Source: Prosthecobacter sp. (lineage in GTDB: Bacteria; Verrucomicrobiota; Verrucomicrobiia; Verrucomicrobiales; Verrucomicrobiaceae). From it: a stretch of 40,072 nt of DNA. The first letter of the stretch is position 1; every line of letters starts with the position of its first letter. The stretch lies in contig NZ_JAQSEA010000139.1 of NCBI RefSeq assembly GCF_029946185.1, positions 1 through 40,072 of the forward strand, written 5' to 3'. The notes below the pieces were generated by a model that saw only the letters and a program-made list of their open reading frames with translations, did no database searches and was not told the origin of the DNA. Position numbers and translations under genes: made by a program. This document shows positions 33,817 through 40,072 of the stretch, one piece after another.

Positions 33817-33831
33817 ACGCCCCCCGCTCGA

Positions 33832-34458
33832 ATGAAGTTCTTCAATCCGTTCGAAGACATTCGTATCACGCGACACAACCTGCCACACTGGCAGCAGCCG
33901 GGAGCCACTTACTTCATCACCTTTCGCATGGCCGATTCACTGCCTGCGGAAATGCTCAGAGAACTCGACTCCGAGCGAGAGCGCTGGCGGTTGCACCACC
34001 CGCCCCCGCTTTCACCTGAGGATGAAGCCGAATATCACCGTCTGTTCTCCGCTCGTGTCGATCAGTGGTTGGATGATGGCCACGGCTCCTGTTTCTTGCG
34101 CCAGTCAACTCTGCGAGGAGTCGTCAAGGAATCGCTGAATTTCTTCCATGACCAGCGCTATGAGTTGTTATCCTACGTCATCATGCCCAATCATGTGCAC
34201 GCGCTTGTCGTACTGCATCCTGACTGGCTTCTGGAGAAAGTGCTCTACACATGGAAGCGTCGGACGGCGGGTGTCATCAACGAAACACTCGGCGTTCAAG
34301 GCCAGTTTTGGAAGCACGATTACTTCGACCGCCTCATCCGCGATGGCGACCACCTGAGAAACGTCATCCGCTACTTCCGGCGCAATCCCACCAAAGCCCA
34401 CCTGATAGAAAGTGACTTCACCCTCTGGGAAAGCGAACTAGCCAAGGCGGTTGCGTAA
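33832..34458 (+). CDS. REP-associated tyrosine transposase (RAYT, IS200/IS605-like Y1 superfamily)
   Basis: A 208-residue single-strand DNA endonuclease of the Y1/HUH superfamily. ATG 33832 is chosen because the frame upstream (from 33754) crosses a REP unit. The HUH motif is His121-Val-His123 in YVIMPNHVHALVVLH. The catalytic tyrosine is most likely Tyr164 in FWKHDYFDRLIRDGDHLRNV, the usual place for RAYTs, followed by IRYFRRNPTKAHL. The N-terminus MKFFNPFEDIRITRHNLPHW, then YFITFRMADSLP, is also typical. RAYTs cut and join REP palindromes in vitro in E. coli and are held responsible for REP dispersal. All active-site residues are present, so the enzyme may be active. REP pairs lie 15 bases upstream and directly after the stop. 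Confidence 0.94.
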   Translation: MKFFNPFEDIRITRHNLPHWQQPGATYFITFRMADSLPAEMLRELDSERERWRLHHPPPLSPEDEAEYHRLFSARVDQWLDDGHGSCFLRQSTLRGVVKESLNFFHDQRYELLSYVIMPNHVHALVVLHPDWLLEKVLYTWKRRTAGVINETLGVQGQFWKHDYFDRLIRDGDHLRNVIRYFRRNPTKAHLIESDFTLWESELAKAVA

Positions 34459-34548
34459 CAAGGAGCGGGACTTGCCAAGTCCCGACCTGGCGTTTTAGAA
34501 AAGCCCTCTCAAACTTCCCAACCAGGACTTGGCAAGTCCCTCTCCTTG
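34459..34548. repeat. REP pair 4, downstream of the RAYT gene
   Basis: Left unit 34459-34484 starts on the first base after the RAYT stop and is a perfect consensus hairpin. Right unit 34524-34548 has AGGACTTG-G-CAAGTCCC (one mispair) plus TCTCCTTG. The spacer is 39 bases. The unit ends 14 bases before the next start codon. Confidence 0.93.
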
Positions 34549-34562
34549 GGATAAGCGCACCC

Positions 34563-35783
34563 ATGCCAACCGCAACCAACGAGCCCGCCCCCAAACCTGC
34601 CGCACCGGCAGATCTGGAAATCAAAGATGCCCAGCTCATCTTTAACCACGTCTGGAAGCAGCTCGTCGAGGACTATGGCCGCGAAAAGCTACGCTTTCCC
34701 AAGGAGCTGATCCTTCTCGGCGGCGCACCGGGAGCGGGCAAAGGCACCAACACCGACTTCATCCGCGAGGTGCGCGGCATCACCGCTCAGCCGATTGTGG
34801 TTAGTGCGCTGCTCGACAGCCCGGAAGCACAAAAGCTCAAATCTCAAGGCGGCATGGTGGGCGACCGCGAGGTGGTGGGTATTCTGATCCGCAAACTGCT
34901 CGAACCTGAGCAGCAAAACGGTGCCATCTTAGACGGCTTCCCGCGCACGAAGGTGCAGGTGGAGTGTCTGAAAATGCTGTTTGATGAAATGATAAGCCTA
35001 CGCCGTGATTTTTCGGAAACACCCGACGCGGCGCATTTCAAGCAGCCCATCTTCCACATCATGGTGCTGTTTGTCGATGAGGCGGAAAGCATCGCCCGTC
35101 AGCTTAAACGCGGCCGCCAGGTGCTGGAGCACAATGAGGAAGTACGCAGTTCCGGCCTCGGCGACCTTTGGGAGGAACGTACCACCGACTTTGATCCCGT
35201 ACTGGCGCGCAACCGCTACAAAGTCTTCAAAGAGAAAACCTACGACGCACTCGTCTCGCTCAAGGAGATCTTCCATTATCACTTCATCAACGCGCAGGCA
35301 CCGCTGGAACTGGTGCAGGACAACATCATCCGTGAGCTTGAATACCAAAGCTCGCTCGAACTCGATCCGCGTACCTTCGACCAGTTGCGCGACCTGCCAC
35401 TGGCCAGCGAAATCGTGCGCCACGCACGGCAGGATCTGGTGCGTCGTTTGGACAGCTACAAGGTGGAGAAGCCCGAACTCATGCAGGCCGTGGTGACCTT
35501 CATTCAGGACAAGATGATGCCCATCGTCGTCCGCCACGCCATCTCCGGCCGTGCCGACATTAACAGCGAGGACAATCTCTTCCATAGCGCCGAGGCACTG
35601 GCGATGCTCATCGACATCTTCTCCGAGCGCGGCTTCCATGCCACGGCGGACGTCCATCGGATCGAGATCCCGGACCGCTTTGACCTGCAAACCGGCAAGA
35701 TTCAGTGCCGCAAGAAAAAGGTGTTCCGCTTCCGCATCATCTTCAAAGGCTCCGAAATTCGGCGCGGACAGTTCATGGCGTAA
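34563..35783 (+). CDS. Adenylate-kinase-like nucleotide kinase with long C-terminal extension
   Basis: A 406-residue protein. Residues about 48-250 resemble adenylate kinase: P-loop LILLGGAPGAGKGTNTDFIR, the NMP-binding stretch that ends GGMVGDREVVGILIRKLLEP, AILDGFPRTKVQVECLKMLF with the family DGFPRT motif, and LFVDEAESIARQLKRGRQVL. It is about twice the usual length of adenylate kinase (near 215 residues). The N-terminal 45 residues and the C-terminal 150 (DLVRRLDSYKVEKPELMQAV, then RHAISGRADINSEDNLFHSA) have no match I recognise. A housekeeping role in AMP/ATP balance, or phosphorylation of another nucleotide, is possible. The gene follows the REP-RAYT unit. Its stop overlaps a degenerate copy of the 24.1-kb palindrome. 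Confidence 0.87.
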   Translation: MPTATNEPAPKPAAPADLEIKDAQLIFNHVWKQLVEDYGREKLRFPKELILLGGAPGAGKGTNTDFIREVRGITAQPIVVSALLDSPEAQKLKSQGGMVGDREVVGILIRKLLEPEQQNGAILDGFPRTKVQVECLKMLFDEMISLRRDFSETPDAAHFKQPIFHIMVLFVDEAESIARQLKRGRQVLEHNEEVRSSGLGDLWEERTTDFDPVLARNRYKVFKEKTYDALVSLKEIFHYHFINAQAPLELVQDNIIRELEYQSSLELDPRTFDQLRDLPLASEIVRHARQDLVRRLDSYKVEKPELMQAVVTFIQDKMMPIVVRHAISGRADINSEDNLFHSAEALAMLIDIFSERGFHATADVHRIEIPDRFDLQTGKIQCRKKKVFRFRIIFKGSEIRRGQFMA

Positions 35784-35811
35784 AGTAGTCGTGAACTTCA
35801 GTTCGCTCTGG
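35782..35811. repeat. Degenerate half copy of the 24.1-kb palindrome
   Basis: Thirty bases match the left arm at 24114-24143 in 24 positions and share the downstream GGAAA and CGTG elements. The right arm has decayed to CCAG and little more. The repeat starts within the stop codon of the adenylate-kinase-like gene. Confidence 0.7.
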
Positions 35812-35945
35812 AAAGCGTGTCCAGCCACCAAGCGCGAATGAAGATTAGAGGCTTCGATGCCTGACGCGCATGACTCAAAGCCGCCGCCCTCCCCTGCGCG
35901 ACGCCACTTGCGCGGCCACATCGCCGCCGCTAGTCATCACGCCTC

Positions 35946-36548
35946 ATGTCCACCATCGTTGTCACTCAAAAAAATGGCGTCGCCTGCATCGGCGCTGACA
36001 CGCTCAGTTGTCTCGGCTCATTGCGGCAGAAGGCGCAGCACGTTGTCAACAAGACCAAGATCACCAAAATCGCGGACACCTACATCGGTCTCACCGGGAC
36101 CTCAGCGAGTCTGGTGGTGATGAACAGCTACTTCTCCAATCCAGATCGTCCGCGCGATTTCTCCTCCTGCGAGGCCATCTTTGAAACCTTCCGATATTCC
36201 CACGGCTGGCTGAAAGCCGAGTACTTCATGGCAGCCGCGCCAGATAAAGGCGAAGAATTCGAGACCACGCAGTTCTACGGCCTGTTGGCAAATCCGCACG
36301 GCATCTTCGCCATCTACTCCTACCGCTCCGCGCAGCAGTTCCACAAATTCTGGGCCGCAGGCTCGGGTCGCGACTACGCGCTGGGTGCCATGCAGGCCGC
36401 GTATGACAAGTGCAAGACCGCCGAGGAAATCGCACGCGCCGGGCTCGAGGCCGCTGCTGAGTTTGACAGCGCCACCAGCGCGCCCCTTGAACTTCACAAC
36501 GTGCCGCTGCTCTCCGCCGCGAAACCGAAACGCACGCGCAAGAAATAG
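35946..36548 (+). CDS. HslV-like Ntn hydrolase (proteasome-type subunit homologue)
   Basis: A 200-residue protein of proteasome beta/HslV type. It starts MSTIVVTQKNGVACIGADTL, aligning with HslV, whose mature N-terminus is Thr-Thr-Ile-Val. Removal of Met would leave Ser, not Thr, as the N-terminal nucleophile. Asp18 matches the conserved Asp of the active site, and the segment NKTKITKIADTYIGLTGTSA corresponds to the strand carrying the catalytic Lys, with Lys36 or Lys38 as candidate. A basic C-terminal tail (KPKRTRKK) is extra. No HslU ATPase is nearby, so it either works alone, as Anbu-type relatives do, or with a distant partner. The gene is preceded by 162 non-coding bases. Confidence 0.8.
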   Translation: MSTIVVTQKNGVACIGADTLSCLGSLRQKAQHVVNKTKITKIADTYIGLTGTSASLVVMNSYFSNPDRPRDFSSCEAIFETFRYSHGWLKAEYFMAAAPDKGEEFETTQFYGLLANPHGIFAIYSYRSAQQFHKFWAAGSGRDYALGAMQAAYDKCKTAEEIARAGLEAAAEFDSATSAPLELHNVPLLSAAKPKRTRKK

Positions 36549-36578
36549 TCCCCTTCCCCATTTCTCTCTTCCCCAACC

Positions 36579-38600
36579 ATGAAGCGCATCCTCCTACCCT
36601 TCCTCGCTCTCAGCGCCGCCTTAGCTGACGGCCCCAAGGACAATCAAGCCGCCGATGTGCGCCCGGTACCGCCTCCGGGCGTGGCCGTGCCGGATGCGGA
36701 TCGTGCCCGCCTCACGGAAGGTCTGAAAAAACTCCGCAATGCTATTGATGAAGCGGCCAAGGCGCAGGCGAAGAATCCCCAACTGGCTGATCTGCTGCCC
36801 GACATTGAGATCTACCACAAGGCCATCGATTGGGCGCTGCGCTACAACGAGGTGCACAAGCTGGGCGAACTCAAGAGCGCGGACGAAATCCTCGCCGAAG
36901 GGCAGCAACGCGCCGAGCAGTTCAAAGCGGGTCAGGCACCGTGGACGAAGCAGAAGGGCCTCGTGGTGCGCGCTTACCGCTCCAAGATTGACGGCTCCGT
37001 GCAGCCGTATGGCTTGGTCATTCCTGAGAGCTACGTGGGCGCTCCCGTTCGCATGGACATCTGGTGCCATGGCCGTGGCGAGACGCTCAGCGAACTCGCC
37101 TTCCTCGATCAGCGGCGCAAACAGACCGGACAGATCACGCCGAAGGGCGCGCTCGTCCTTCACGCCTATGGCCGCTACTGCTGCGCGAACAAGTTCGCGG
37201 GTGAAATCGATCTCATCGAAGCCATCGACCACGCGTCCAAATTTTACGCCATTGATGAGGACCGCATCATCGTGCGCGGCTTCAGCATGGGCGGCGCGGC
37301 GGCATGGCAGTTTGCGGTGAATTACGCCGACAAATGGTGCGCAGCCAGCCCAGGCGCAGGATTCTCTGAGACGCCTGAATTCCTCGGCGGATTTCAGAAC
37401 GAAGATGTCAGCGGCGCACCTTGGTATCAGCAGAAACTCTGGCACTGGTACAATGCCACGGACAACGCCCTGAACCTGGAAAACTGCCCCACCGTGGCTT
37501 ACAGCGGCGAGATCGACAAACAGAAGCAAGCCGCCGACATGATGGAAAAGGCGCTGCGTGGCGAGAACGTGGATTTGCTGCACATCATTGGTCCGCAGAC
37601 CGCGCACAAGATTCATCCTGACTCGCTGATCGAAATCGAAAAGCGTCTCGCCAGCATCGCCGCCATGGGGCGCAATCGCGCACCGAAGGAGATACATCTC
37701 TCCACCTGGTTCCTGCGCTACAACCACATGTTTTGGGTCACGGTGGATAGTCTTGAGGAGCATTGGGTGCGCGGTCGCATTCATGCCCGCATCACCGGTC
37801 CGTCCGAGATCACGATCAAGCTGCAGAACATCAGCGCCTTCACGCTCGACATGCCTTCCGGCACCTGCCCCATGCCCCTGCTCTACAAGCCCGTCGTCAG
37901 CATCGATGGCCAGCTTCTCGAAGTCACCCGCCCGAAACTGGACCGCTCATGGCTGGTCCATTTCCAGATGAAGAACGGCAAATGGACGCAGACACTCGAC
38001 AATGAAGGCGAGGGCAAGCTGATCAAAAAGCACGGCCTCGAAGGTCCGATCGACGACGCTTTCATGGACAAGTTCCTCTTCGTGAAACCCACCAAGGCTG
38101 GTGCTAGCGAGAAGGTCGATGCCTGGGCCAAGGCGGAACTCGAACGCGCACAGTTCGAATGGCGTCGCCAGTTCCGTGGCGATGCACCCATCAAAGACGA
38201 CACCGCCATCAGTGACGCCGACATCGCCGCCAACAACCTCGTCCTGTGGGGCGATCCCCAGAGCAACGCCATCCTCGCCAAGATCGCCGACAAGCTGCCG
38301 ATCCAGTGGTCCAAGGACAAGCTCGTCGCCAATGGCAAGACCTACGATGCGGCCACGAATGCTCCAGTCCTCATCTACCCGAACCCGCTCAATCCCACGA
38401 AGTATGTCGTGATCAACAGCGGCTTCACCTATCGCGAATACGATTACCTCAACAACGCCCGTCAGGTGGCCAAGCTGCCCGACTGGGCGGTGATCGACCT
38501 GACCAAGCCTGTCACCAGCCAAGCCCCCGGTGGCATCAGCGATGCGGGATTCTTCGGCGAGAGCTGGGAGTGGAAAGCCGCCCCTGCTCCCAAGAAGTAA
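36579..38600 (+). CDS. Secreted alpha/beta hydrolase (S9-like), large
   Basis: A 673-residue exported protein, signal peptide about residues 1-17 (MKRILLPFLALSAALADG). A helical N-terminal region (about 40-130) precedes an alpha/beta-hydrolase core: DIWCHGRGETLSELAFLDQR (oxyanion region), IVRGFSMGGAAAWQFAVNYA with the nucleophile elbow GFSMGG (Ser236), and GPQTAHKIHPDS, which probably holds the catalytic His. The C-terminal 300 residues are strand-rich and unassigned (TITGPSEI-like strands, then YPNPLNPTKYVVINSGFTYR). This matches large prolyl-oligopeptidase-like proteins of PVC genomes. Substrate could be a peptide or an ester. It forms an operon with the FGE-fold gene 3 bases downstream, so both probably act together outside the cytoplasm. 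Confidence 0.87.
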   Translation: MKRILLPFLALSAALADGPKDNQAADVRPVPPPGVAVPDADRARLTEGLKKLRNAIDEAAKAQAKNPQLADLLPDIEIYHKAIDWALRYNEVHKLGELKSADEILAEGQQRAEQFKAGQAPWTKQKGLVVRAYRSKIDGSVQPYGLVIPESYVGAPVRMDIWCHGRGETLSELAFLDQRRKQTGQITPKGALVLHAYGRYCCANKFAGEIDLIEAIDHASKFYAIDEDRIIVRGFSMGGAAAWQFAVNYADKWCAASPGAGFSETPEFLGGFQNEDVSGAPWYQQKLWHWYNATDNALNLENCPTVAYSGEIDKQKQAADMMEKALRGENVDLLHIIGPQTAHKIHPDSLIEIEKRLASIAAMGRNRAPKEIHLSTWFLRYNHMFWVTVDSLEEHWVRGRIHARITGPSEITIKLQNISAFTLDMPSGTCPMPLLYKPVVSIDGQLLEVTRPKLDRSWLVHFQMKNGKWTQTLDNEGEGKLIKKHGLEGPIDDAFMDKFLFVKPTKAGASEKVDAWAKAELERAQFEWRRQFRGDAPIKDDTAISDADIAANNLVLWGDPQSNAILAKIADKLPIQWSKDKLVANGKTYDAATNAPVLIYPNPLNPTKYVVINSGFTYREYDYLNNARQVAKLPDWAVIDLTKPVTSQAPGGISDAGFFGESWEWKAAPAPKK

Positions 38601-38603
38601 GCC

Positions 38604-39362
38604 ATGCAGCGCACGCTTTCCGCCTTCTTTCTGCTGCTGGCTCATTGCGCCAGCGCGCAGTCGGCCAAGAACGAAACGGCATTCTCCAACAGCCTGGAGA
38701 TGCCGTTCGTGCGTGTCGCCAGCATCGGCGCACTAGTCTGCCGCTATGAAACGCGGGTGAAGGACTATCAACCCTTCGCGACCGCCACGAACATCGAATG
38801 GAAGAAGCCTGACTTCCCGCAAACGCCCGAGCATCCAGCGATCAATGTCAGTTTCGCGGAGGCGCAGGCCTTCTGCGAATGGCTCGGCAAGAAAGAAGGC
38901 CGCAAGTACCGCCTTCTCACAGATCAGGAATGGAGTGTGCTCGCAGGTTTGCAGGAGAAGCCCGACACCGCGCCAAATCAACAACCGCCCAGCACAGGCG
39001 TGCATCATTGGGGCAAAGCTCCGCTGTCCAAAATCGTCGGCAACTTCTGCGACGAAGCCTTTGGCAAAAAGTACCACAACAGCTACGACGCCAAATGGCT
39101 GGAGATGGACGACGGCCATCCCGACACCGCCCCCGTCGGCAGCTACCCCGCCGATGCCAATGGCCTCCACGACCTCCCCGGCAACGTCTGGGAATGGGTC
39201 GATGGCTGGTATGATCCGCCGAGCAACACGTTGCGCATCGTGCGTGGCGGAGCCTTCCGCACCGGCGGCGAGAAACGCCTGCTAGCTTCGTTTCGTGGAC
39301 CGGACCCGTACAATGTGCACCTCGACAGCGTCGGATTTCGGATTGTGTGTGAGAAGGAGTGA
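38604..39362 (+). CDS. Exported FGE-sulfatase (SUMF1-like) domain protein
   Basis: A 252-residue protein with signal peptide MQRTLSAFFLLLAHCASAQS (cleavage near Ala-Gln). The FGE-sulfatase fold is shown by NSLEMPFVRVASIGALVCRY, VSFAEAQAFCEWLGKKEGRK, YRLLTDQEWSVLAG, GLHDLPGNVWEWVDGWYD, VRGGAFRTGGEKRLLASFRG and VGFRIVCEKE. The active-site Cys pair of formylglycine-generating enzymes, normally after RGGSF, is missing, so it is not expected to modify sulfatases. Relatives use the fold for binding. The domain is the same type as the C-terminal part of the kinase at 6958. It is transcribed with the upstream hydrolase (3-base spacing). The stop is followed 7 bases later by a REP unit. Confidence 0.91.
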   Translation: MQRTLSAFFLLLAHCASAQSAKNETAFSNSLEMPFVRVASIGALVCRYETRVKDYQPFATATNIEWKKPDFPQTPEHPAINVSFAEAQAFCEWLGKKEGRKYRLLTDQEWSVLAGLQEKPDTAPNQQPPSTGVHHWGKAPLSKIVGNFCDEAFGKKYHNSYDAKWLEMDDGHPDTAPVGSYPADANGLHDLPGNVWEWVDGWYDPPSNTLRIVRGGAFRTGGEKRLLASFRGPDPYNVHLDSVGFRIVCEKE

Positions 39363-39369
39363 GGTGCCC

Positions 39370-39500
39370 CAAGGAGCGGGACTTGCCAAGTCCCGGCTTG
39401 GAATCAACGCTCTCAAAGCTCCTCGGCGGGCCGTTGTGGCATTGAGGGGGTGCACTTTCCCAACATATGCTCCATGGCACTTAGCAAGTGCCACTCCTTG
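39370..39500. repeat. REP pair 5, filling a convergent intergenic region
   Basis: Left unit 39370-39395 is a perfect consensus hairpin 7 bases after the FGE-fold stop. Right unit 39475-39500 has GGCACTTA-G-CAAGTGCC plus ACTCCTTG, with one paired change, and lies 3 bases beyond the ApaG stop. The spacer is 79 bases, the longest of the five pairs. Confidence 0.93.
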
Positions 39501-39503
39501 GGC

Positions 39504-39884
39504 TCACGCCATCATCGGCGGATGCATCTCAATCGGCGGAATCTTCGTGCACACCCTCCGGCCATCCGGCGTCGTCCCAAAGAACGACCCCGTGGCCGTG
39601 CTCTCCGTCTTAACAACGTGATACGAATTGTAGCTGAAGGTTTCCCCCGGCGAGAGATTGGGGAACTGGCCGACGACGCCGTCGCCTTCGACGACCATGG
39701 TATCTCCGTCCGTGTCACGGACGATCCATTTGCGGCCAAAAATGCGCACAATGTCGGGTGAGTCGTTGTGGATCGAAAGATGATACACAAATGGGTGCGG
39801 CCGGTCTGGCGGAGCAGGCCGTGTGGGATCGTAGGCGATGCTGTCCACCGTGACCGTGAGTCCTGGCAACGGATCGAAATTCAT
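39504..39884 (-). CDS. apaG: ApaG-domain protein
   Basis: A 126-residue single-domain ApaG (DUF525) protein, a fibronectin-III-like beta sandwich. Family marks are FVYHLSIHNDSPDIVRIFGR, KWIVRDTDGDTMVVEGDGVV, GQFPNLSPGETFSYNSYHVV, and the C-terminal strand ending KIPPIEMHPP. In enterobacteria apaG is linked to cobalt resistance and magnesium efflux, but its molecular activity is unsettled. Length and start match the family, with Met at 39884. No signal peptide. It is convergent with the FGE-fold gene, the two stops being separated only by REP pair 5. Confidence 0.9.
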   Translation of the reverse strand: MNFDPLPGLTVTVDSIAYDPTRPAPPDRPHPFVYHLSIHNDSPDIVRIFGRKWIVRDTDGDTMVVEGDGVVGQFPNLSPGETFSYNSYHVVKTESTATGSFFGTTPDGRRVCTKIPPIEMHPPMMA

Positions 39885-39986
39885 GGTGGCAGTTTAGTTC
39901 ATACGCCGGATGCCACAAGCCGGGGTTTACGAAATCCGGTGCACCACGGTGAGGGTGTGGTGCTGGGCGGCGCTACAACACCCTAC

Positions 39987-40008
39987 GCCATCTTCGGGCG
40001 AAGATGGC
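39987..40008. repeat. Short perfect inverted repeat near the window end
   Basis: GCCATCTTCG, 2-base centre, CGAAGATGGC: a perfect 10-bp stem. No T run follows. The surrounding 39885-40072 holds no convincing gene. It may belong to a further palindromic family or an operator upstream of a gene beyond the window. Confidence 0.5.
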
Positions 40009-40072
40009 TGCATGCTCGCCGCGTAGCTTCTCGGGTAGGAGTGTGCGGCATTGTGATGGCATCCTTCTCCGC

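Larger units (their letters stand above)
33724..34548 (+). mobile_element. REP-RAYT unit (transposase gene bracketed by REP pairs)
   Basis: An 825-base unit in which a RAYT gene (33832-34458) is flanked on each side by a head-to-head REP pair of the same family. The arrangement is symmetrical, with CAAGGAG at the outer left of each pair and CTCCTTG at the outer right. No target-site duplication or IS-type terminal inverted repeat is visible, as expected for RAYTs, which generally do not move as classical insertion sequences. Confidence 0.85.

Noticed and set aside
29333-39500. CRISPR-like array
   Set aside because: Units are palindromic and in inverted pairs, spacers are irregular, loci are kilobases apart, and no cas gene is present.

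Overview
The window looks like chromosomal DNA of a member of the Verrucomicrobiota, most likely Verrucomicrobiaceae and near Prosthecobacter or Verrucomicrobium. This is inferred from content, not from a search. The markers are a paired DUF1549/DUF1553 and Tat-exported DUF1501 gene, a 1375-residue secreted protein joining DUF1080, a membrane-bound-dehydrogenase-type propeller, HEAT repeats, a LamG-like domain and a cytochrome c-type CxxCH site, a Tat-exported Gfo/Idh/MocA oxidoreductase, a Ser/Thr kinase fused to an FGE-sulfatase domain, and a zinc-less anti-sigma-like protein beside an ECF sigma factor. GC is fairly high, and most genes start without a visible Shine-Dalgarno sequence.

Layout, 1-12 kb: 3' end of 6-phosphofructokinase and its terminator; thioredoxin; a CHAD protein; an ECF sigma/anti-sigma pair; a small membrane protein; two universal stress proteins in one operon; a Tyr/Gly-rich lipoprotein made of two near-identical repeats, with a strong terminator; the kinase-FGE protein; GlgX; a CBS protein. 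12-20 kb: an NSS-family sodium symporter with a 51-residue partner gene downstream that looks like its small subunit; a membrane-anchored subtilisin-like protease; a UvrD/PcrA-type helicase; an AT-richer patch with a TPR protein and a membrane protein; an FKBP isomerase; two uncharacterised proteins. 20-29 kb: the DUF1549/1553-DUF1501 pair, the oxidoreductase, a phosphoenolpyruvate carboxylase gene interrupted by one in-frame TAG, and an AraC-type regulator. 29-40 kb: the 1375-residue protein, a REP-associated tyrosine transposase (RAYT) with its REP palindromes, an adenylate-kinase-like protein with an unexplained C-terminal half, an HslV-like Ntn hydrolase, a secreted alpha/beta hydrolase with an FGE-fold partner, and ApaG.

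The most striking non-genic signal is the REP family in the last 11 kb: ten half-units at five loci, always in head-to-head pairs. Several units carry paired base changes that keep the hairpin intact. One pair lies in frame inside the 1375-residue gene, two pairs bracket the transposase, and several units start within a few bases of a stop codon. A second, unrelated long palindrome (24.1 kb, with a degenerate half copy at 35.8 kb) and clusters of TTGACC/TTGACG spaced about 10 bp apart in three intergenic regions are further repeat families with no assigned function.

Gene cooperation is ordinary where it can be read: glycolysis and glycogen (pfk, glgX), redox and stress (thioredoxin, Usp), extracytoplasmic signalling (sigma/anti-sigma, kinase), and an exported catabolic and electron-transfer set typical of the PVC superphylum. 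No tRNA, rRNA or CRISPR array was seen. No stretch over 300 bases is free of features.
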